The notes beneath the pieces are model-generated. The model was not told the origin of the DNA. It saw only the letters and a program-made list of their open reading frames with translations, and did no database searches. Shown one piece after another: positions 58,381-64,000 of a stretch of 64,000 bases of DNA (positions within the stretch are counted from its first letter, which is position 1; the number at the start of each line of letters is the position of its first letter). Origin of the DNA: Scolanthus callimorphus (lineage: Eukaryota; Cnidaria; Anthozoa; Actiniaria; Edwardsiidae); the NCBI GenBank assembly GCA_033964015.1, contig CM066923.1, forward strand, positions 1,240,001 through 1,304,000. Reading direction: 5' to 3'. Position numbers and translations under genes: made by a program.

Positions 58381-58640
58381 TTTACCGGCTGGGAGGTCCG
58401 GATCGTGAAATACCGTGACCGAGGTATTTCACGATCTGGACCGACACCAGGCCGGTAAAATATATATATTTATTTTTTTACTTTCACTGAAACAGCATAA
58501 AACGTCACAGAAATTAGCGCGCGCGCGACCCGGGGTCCGGATCGTAGGATTCCGGACCGCTCGCGAGCCAATCAGAGCGCGCGATTTGATGGATACCGGA
58601 CCGCTGAAAAAATAAGGTGCCGTATTGGCTCTTCTTTGCT
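58381..58640. mobile_element. Probable inverted-repeat element with GGTCCGGATCGT hairpins
   Basis: TCCGGATCGTGAAATAC and GTATTTCACGATCTGGA (58397-58441) form a hairpin. A second pair, GGGTCCGGATCGTAGGATTCCGGACC, lies at about 58533-58559, and ACCGGACCGCTG ends the block. GCGCGCGCGC and GAGCCAATCAGAGCGCGCGA lie inside. The boundaries are uncertain. Confidence 0.55.
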
Positions 58641-59180
58641 CCAACGAAAGGCGCGAAGCGTTAAAACACTAGTTCTCCACGGCGTTTAACATAACTCTCA
58701 ACCTTTGGTTATTATTGCTCGCGTACTGGGAGATAGTAGTACGATAGTGCTCTGCTGATGAAAGCATGTCGGCACTGTCTAGAAGAACTTTGCTATGCTA
58801 ATGTGCAATCGACTAGAAACCTCCGCCACAAACACTCATAAAAGCTGGTCCCCTGTAGTTTTATCAGATAAGATGGATTATTTTTTTATTGTTAAGGAAT
58901 TGTCTTTGTTTTTGCGGCTGAGAATCAAGAGCTGCAAATGCAGTGTGTCTGAGGGCAGTATACATTTTTCGCCAAGATGCTCTAACATTTGGCTTGGTGT
59001 AAGATTAGCAAGTACATTGTTCTCGCAGCAGGATATTTTGCAGTTCAACCAAATGCCCACAAGTCAAATGCTTCATTGATGTTGCTCAATCTTATAATGT
59101 TAGTTGAAGTATGCGAAAGTAAGAAACAAATTCAAGGCAAAGATGTTCTTGTTTATTTATCAAGTTTTTCTCGGAGAAAT

Positions 59181-59459
59181 TCAATCATCAAAGAAGCAAG
59201 GAATGGTTGGTTCACATTCCTGAACGACCTGAACAGTATAGCTAACATCTTGAGCTACCATGGAACGGACGACCACATGGGTTTTTAAACTCTCGTTAAG
59301 GTTATCTATCGCTATACCGATAACGTGATTAGAGGCGGGGCACTTCGCGTGACCGATAAAACATCTGCCCGGACTTGTAGTCTTAGTATTTGAAGGGAAA
59401 AAGAGATGGAAATTTGATTCCAGAGACAAAATTTTTAGCAAAAATAGCGCAATAACCAT
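59181..59459 (-). CDS. Hypothetical small secreted or anchored protein, 92 aa
   Basis: A minus-strand frame with an ATG at 59457-59459 in fair context (A at -3, G at +4) opens with a hydrophobic stretch, MVIALFLLKILSLESN, that would act as a signal or anchor. It is followed by a region with four cysteines ending PTIPCFFDD. TATATA lies about 45 bp upstream. No family is recognised. The length is only slightly above chance for this region, and no neighbouring exon supports it. Confidence 0.2.
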   Translation of the reverse strand: MVIALFLLKILSLESNFHLFFPSNTKTTSPGRCFIGHAKCPASNHVIGIAIDNLNESLKTHVVVRSMVAQDVSYTVQVVQECEPTIPCFFDD

Positions 59460-59853
59460 AGTGGGAATGAAGGCAAACACGCGACAAGGCAACTGCTATA
59501 TACAGAGCAGAATTATGTCCATAAAAAAGAAATACAAATCTTCTTTTGTCGAGGCATTGCCATTTCCAAGTCAGTACCGGTAATAAATACCTCTTAACGA
59601 ATGGATTCGATTACATAATGGAAAGTATTTCTTTTTTCGTTTCGAGAAAATTTAAACAGATAAATCTCATTTTGTCGTAAGGTTGTTTGCCCGTCCCTGG
59701 AGTACTTTTTAACTCGTGGATATGTGAAGCACAGAAACGAGTTACCGTGGTGGAGCGCCATGTCACTCACGGGCTCACTCCAATGGACGATTCCAGCTAT
59801 ACTGAATGCGCGCGCTGCATGTCGCTAGTTGTGTTACATTTCAATAGCATTTC

Positions 59854-60210
59854 TAAGGGCTGGTTTCCACACGAACGTGTAAGCGCAACCGCAAAGATAT
59901 CAAACTCATACATTTCCCTTTTGTGGTTTACATTAGAACGCAAGCGCAGACGCAAGCGCAGACGCAAGCGCAGACGCAAGCGCAGACGCAAGCGCAGACG
60001 CAAGCGCAGACGCAAGCGCAGACGCAAGCGCAGACGCAAGCGCAGACGCAAGCGCAAAGAAATCGAGACTTTGCGTTCCCTTGTGCTTGCGTTTGTTCTG
60101 CGTGTCTAGTGTAAATCAAGCGAACGCTTCCGCATGCACTTGCGCCGCCGTGATTTACTCTTGCCTTGAGCTTGCGTCTTGCGCTTCCGTTCGTGTGTGA
60201 ACCAGCCTTA
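59854..60210. mobile_element. MITE family M2, copy 2, ten perfect 12-bp repeats
   Basis: Ends TAAGGGCTGGTTTCCACACG and (complement) TAAGGCTGGTTCACACACG. Inside, GACGCAAGCGCA is repeated about ten times without error (about 59939-60056). Flanking blocks (AAATCGAGACT, TTCCCTTGTG) also occur in the copy at 31746-32154, in reverse order, so that copy lies in the opposite orientation. Poly-Arg and Cys/Ala-rich ORFs over it are artefacts. Confidence 0.9.
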
Positions 60211-61778
60211 AAGAACAGAGTGCGCGGCTCATATCTGGAATCGTCCATTCCTTAAACCGTCAATGATGACATCATCGGAAACTTGAATATTCACGAGTTG
60301 ATCATTAGCTTCGCTTTGATTTGTAACGACACGTTACTACTGTTAGACGCACGGAAAAATGCGATCTGGCGCACACCATCATATGTCTTGCCTGAGCTCC
60401 AACTAATAATCATGGGGAATCTAATCGAGTAAAACGTTTCAGTTCAACAAGGTTCAAGGATTCAATCATACTGCTGAAGGACAACATCAAAACGATTCAA
60501 TCAAATTCACACTTTCAAATTTCCTCATTCGTAACTAAACAGTTCGTCTTTTATTTTTTGTCTTCTTTTATTTGCTCGCGTGCTAGCCTTGTGTCCTATA
60601 CCCTACATTTGTATTTTTTGCTTTTTCTAATTTTGCTCAATTAATTGTGGTTTGAAACTTAAGATATTGTATCGAAAAAATAAAGATATTGTTTTTACCT
60701 TCTACGAAGTAGCTTTGTAGACAATTAATTAGTCGGTGCAAAATTTGCAGAATTGTTATACAGTAATCAAAAATAATTATTGACATATCGGCCAAACATC
60801 CGTTATCGTTCAGCTTGTTTTTAAAACTATTTTATTTAGTTTGTTTTTCGTCGTTAGGTTTATTTACAAATTATTTTACATGGCCGTTTTATTATATCCC
60901 TTCGTGAGTTTTATTATATAAACATCAATAAAAAACATCTAGGCGTAAAATAGGATGTGTTTTAAGTTTTTGAAGTGTTCTCCTAATGGATTTATGCTTA
61001 GATTTTGATAGTGGTACAAAGCGTAAAATTACGACTACGATTATTGACCAATTTCGAGCCCTGTTTATGTTCTTTTGCTGCGTGTTTTAAGATTTGTAAA
61101 AAAAAAATCATATGTGTGGTATTTTACTGATGTTTATATAGCTGTCTTACCTCAACCTTAAATTTATATAGCCATTTTTACATACAAAGCACCCAATATA
61201 ATATAAAGCTTACCAACAAATTCAAGAAACATACGATGGAAATGTCAAAGTTTTTCCAGTGCATAATTAGCTCAACATGCATGCCTTTTCGGAGACATTT
61301 AATATTAAAAAGATCGTAACGACCGTAACTTGTAGCTGTCTAAGCACAAGTTGTTTCCCGAATTCATATCCCCTTAGGCCCAGTCCCGCATCAAAATTTC
61401 CACCTCCCTGGGTTGGCATTAGGGAAATTAAACTGCTTTTCTAGTATAATTATTACCGCAATCTAATTGATACTGTGTCCAATGAATTTCCAAACAATTG
61501 CTATAAAATTGTAGCAAAACAAGCCAATAGATTGAGTGTCATATCGTGTGTTTATCGGGTCGTGTCGGCTTACTAAATCGCTCCGATGCTGAGACTGTCC
61601 TCCCCTGTCTCCTCTCACCGTATCTCCACAGGGATGCCCGCCAAACAAGAGGCGCGAATAACAAGCTTAGAGTCGTCACACTTAGAATAATAAGGTAGAC
61701 CTAGACAAGTGAGAAACAATAAACATTATAAGTGAAAATTAGTGTTGTTGGATAGAAAATGAAAACACAGTTGCTAAG
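60211..61778. other. AT-rich, no gene recognised
   Basis: No exon with a recognisable domain. I looked on the minus strand for the last transmembrane exon expected after the TMCO3-like exon at 62228 and did not find it. Confidence 0.45.
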
Positions 61779-62180
61779 ACCCCGTCCACACTACACCGTT
61801 TGCTCCGGATACGGCTACCGTCCACACTACAACGCCGAAAACGATCACCGAAAACGGATCAATCCGAAAACGCTCTCCAGTGTGGAGCGATTTGAAAACG
61901 GAGCTGTTTGAAAACGCTGTTTTCTAGTGTGGACGGGTGAAAACTATGCTATCTGAAACCGATGACGTCACCACAGCAAACCCGACCAATTTCGCGGGCC
62001 GACAGATCGAAATGCGCATGCGTTGAGCTGATTTGAGCATACGAAAATGCTATTATGCATTCAGTGAGCACGGATACGCGTTGTAGTGTGGACGGGCGAA
62101 AACGATAAGTGTGGACGCAAATCTTTTTGAAACCGGAGCAAAAGGTATCCGTTTTCGTTTGAAAACGGTATAGTGTGGTC
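61779..62180. mobile_element. MITE-like element built on GTCCACACTA words
   Basis: The left end GACCCCGTCCACACTACACC and the complement of the right end GACCACACTATACCGTTTT match over about 19 bp. CGTCCACACTACAACG and its complement, together with GAAAACG/CGTTTTC words, recur inside, giving many small inverted repeats. Non-coding. It is just beyond the last recognised TMCO3-like exon. Confidence 0.78.
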
Positions 62181-62227
62181 TAAAACAGACAAGGTAACAC
62201 ATCATATTTTCCTTAGAGCTTCTTTAC

Positions 62228-63887
62228 CTCTCGGTTGATCAGATGAAAACGCCTTGCGCGACTGCCAAGCACAAATGAGAATTCACTGACTTGGGCCAGT
62301 CCTGATGCCACTAGATAGATAGTATTACTAGTCTGTGGTAAAAAGAGTCGTAACACTAACACACCCACGAAAACTGCAAACAAATAAAACGAAATATTCA
62401 ACACTAGCATTAGCAACGACAATAACAACAGCTCCGGCTGTCACGGACACAAATCGCTGTTGTTATCCAAATAACAAGAGGGGTAGTACAGCGATATTCA
62501 CTGTTATTCAAGATTGCCATTGTAATGCTAATGTGCCAACCGTAAATTGAATAGCGCCCTTTGTTCTGTGAACCAATCGACCTATGGTTGGCACATTAAT
62601 AACAACATATGACGTCAGCGTGAACAGCGCTATATGTACCATGCCTGTTTACTTACCTTGAGGGCGACCACGCCCAAAGTAAGGGTCAGCGTGAGAGACA
62701 ATTCATTAAGAACAAACGATGGAAACACATGAAGACCTGAAAACATACAATGGGCTAAATCAAGGACAAACAAAGATAAAACACTAAACAAGTGAAATAT
62801 AATGCTAAATAGAAATTCTAAACTAATAATTAAAAAATGCCTAAATGATGGCAGCTTGTATGGCACTGTAAATATATTCCTGAACATCAAGCAGTAGAAT
62901 GGCAAAAAGGGAGTAGCAGGAATAAACAATAAGCTCACTCACCAATGGAGGCAAAGAACAAACATGAGAAGAAATCACGAATGGGTTCAACTAGATGACT
63001 GACCTGAAAAACAACCAGACAGAGTATTATGTACATGTAGTTCTAAGGAGAGGAAAACTTCTTAAGTCCAAGGCATGAAATTATAAATATTATTTTGTAA
63101 TTTTGAGCCCTGAAGATACAGAATTTGGTGGTAAAATATACAAAACTTACTATTTTGACAACTTGTTCTCCATGGGAGCTTATAACAACACCTGCTACAA
63201 AACAGCCAAGTTCCATAGAGATTCCTAGATGATCTGTTATCTGCAAGACATTGACAAAAGTTCTTAGCACAGGGCAGATCCACATTTTTGAAAAGGGGAG
63301 TGCATTTCTGGTCCTAAGAGCCAGCCCAAGGGCTGTGCAAGAGACTAGGTGTGTGTCTGCACCAGTTAAGCAGCTCTAGTGGATCCACCACTGATGACTG
63401 TCTCACTGCAGGGCAGATCCACATTTTTGAAAAGGGGAGTGCATTTCTGGTCCTAAGAGCCAGATTTATCAAATGTGCTGCTAGAAATTTTACTATGGGA
63501 CTACAGTACATTATTTGCATGGCATTTTAGGCCCTCATAGAGGGACGTGTGTTAGTCTCCTGAACAGCCTGCCCTTTGTGTCAGTCATGGAACGTTCGTG
63601 AGGAGGGAAGCATTGCATGACCAACACAAAGATTGGGCTGCGCAAGAGACTAGGTGTGTGTCTGCACCAGTAGCAGATCTAGTGGATCCACCACTGATCA
63701 CTGTTACCATTTTCATTTATAGTAATGGCCATCCCAGTGTTTACACTAACTAACAGGTTTACAGTTACAGTACAGGTTACAAAAAAGCTAGGAACAAATA
63801 ACAAAGACACTTACCGTTAACATTATGAATACAAAGCTAATTGTACCAAGAAAAATAAATTCTGAGCTGCTTAACCTTTGTAAATGC
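62228..63887 (-). CDS. TMCO3/KEF-type cation:proton antiporter, partial (five exons)
   Basis: Monovalent cation:proton antiporter-2 family membrane protein. Exons (minus): 63887-63815 ([18 protein letters not shown]), 63240-63151 ([18 protein letters not shown], then [12 protein letters not shown]), 63003-62943 ([18 protein letters not shown], then SIG), 62736-62657 ([18 protein letters not shown], then GVVALK), 62373-62228 ([12 protein letters not shown], then [17 protein letters not shown]). The run [12 protein letters not shown]...F+SxLFFASIG...[17 protein letters not shown] is the conserved exchanger core. The donor at 62657 (AAG/GTAAGT) leaves a one-base phase conflict with the acceptor at 62373. 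A second donor 4 bp on (GTAA/GTAAAC) restores the frame. The 5' part lies beyond the window. After 62228 the frame reads EVKKL and stops at 62213 if unspliced; no further exon was found. Confidence 0.85.
62487..62632. mobile_element. MITE family M1, copy 3
   Basis: The right end TGACGTCAGCGTGAACAGCG then CTA and the left end ACAGCGATATTCACTG match the ends of copies 1 and 2, in inverted orientation relative to copy 1. It shares AATGTGCCAACCGTA, TGAATAGCGCCCTTTG and GAACCAATCG. It lies in the intron between TMCO3-like exons 62736-62657 and 62373-62228. Confidence 0.82.
63267..63704. repeat. Two dispersed direct repeats in TMCO3-like intron
   Basis: GGGCAGATCCACATTTTTGA with AAAGGGGAGTGCATTTCTGG occurs at about 63272 and 63412. 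CAAGAGACTAGGTGTGTGTC with GATCCACCACTGAT occurs at about 63338 and 63648. They alternate, suggesting a duplicated and partly deleted segment of about 140-310 bp. Confidence 0.85.
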
Positions 63888-64000
63888 CTACATAAGAAAA
63901 AAAAACAGTTAAACATTTTTGATAAGGTAAAATTCAGGCATTTTCCATTAAAAAAAAAGAGTTTACTAAACATTAAATAGGTTGGCCTACCTGTAGTAAG

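Noticed and set aside
59687..60109. Arg/Lys-rich ORF and its poly-Cys/Ala and poly-Leu/Arg companions
   Set aside because: All come from ten copies of a 12-bp repeat. Every frame on both strands is open. The same holds for 31811-32159.

Overview
The window is animal genomic DNA, most likely from an anthozoan cnidarian (coral or sea anemone). The genes have GT-AG introns. The domain set fits: a secreted PAN plus discoidin protein, a CYP3-like P450, a cytosolic sulfotransferase, DUF885 membrane proteins and a TMCO3-like antiporter. Non-coding DNA is full of short inverted-repeat elements and minisatellites. Nothing bacterial or viral is evident. The species is an inference from gene style, not a match to a known genome.

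Layout, left to right. 1-1520: a 115-bp tandem array split by a long-armed inverted-repeat element. 3055-4304: an unrecognised, apparently intronless plus-strand gene. 7455-9877 (minus): a secreted PAN/apple plus F5/8C (discoidin) gene; its discoidin exons appear in no single long ORF and were found by joining splice sites. 13354-13741 (minus): last exon of a cytochrome P450, 69 bp from a 100-N assembly gap at 13810-13909. 13914-20965: AT-rich non-coding DNA, several inverted-repeat elements, a 169-bp higher-order satellite and a 69-bp minisatellite inside a transposon-like element. 21242-28873 (minus): DUF885 gene 1, eight exons. 30910-31154: a tRNA-derived SINE. 31341-35839 (minus): a four-exon cytosolic sulfotransferase, PAPS motifs intact. 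36239-36424: a GIY-YIG fragment of a Penelope-like retroelement. 37665-39556 and 43248-44203: two copies of an element carrying about 128-bp repeats, most with a CREB/ATF-type palindrome. 44258-50725 (minus): DUF885 gene 2, seven exons, a tandem paralogue of gene 1 with nearly identical exon lengths. 50.8-62.2 kb: gene-poor. 62228-63887 (minus): part of a TMCO3/KEF-type cation:proton antiporter running off the right edge.

All recognised spliced genes lie on the minus strand. The sulfotransferase sits between the two DUF885 paralogues; this may only reflect local duplication. Several exons (PAN, P450, the DUF885-1 C-terminus) show small indels against their families, so either recent decay or base-level assembly error must be considered. 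Many of the long ORFs in the window are artefacts of tandem repeats whose period is a multiple of three.
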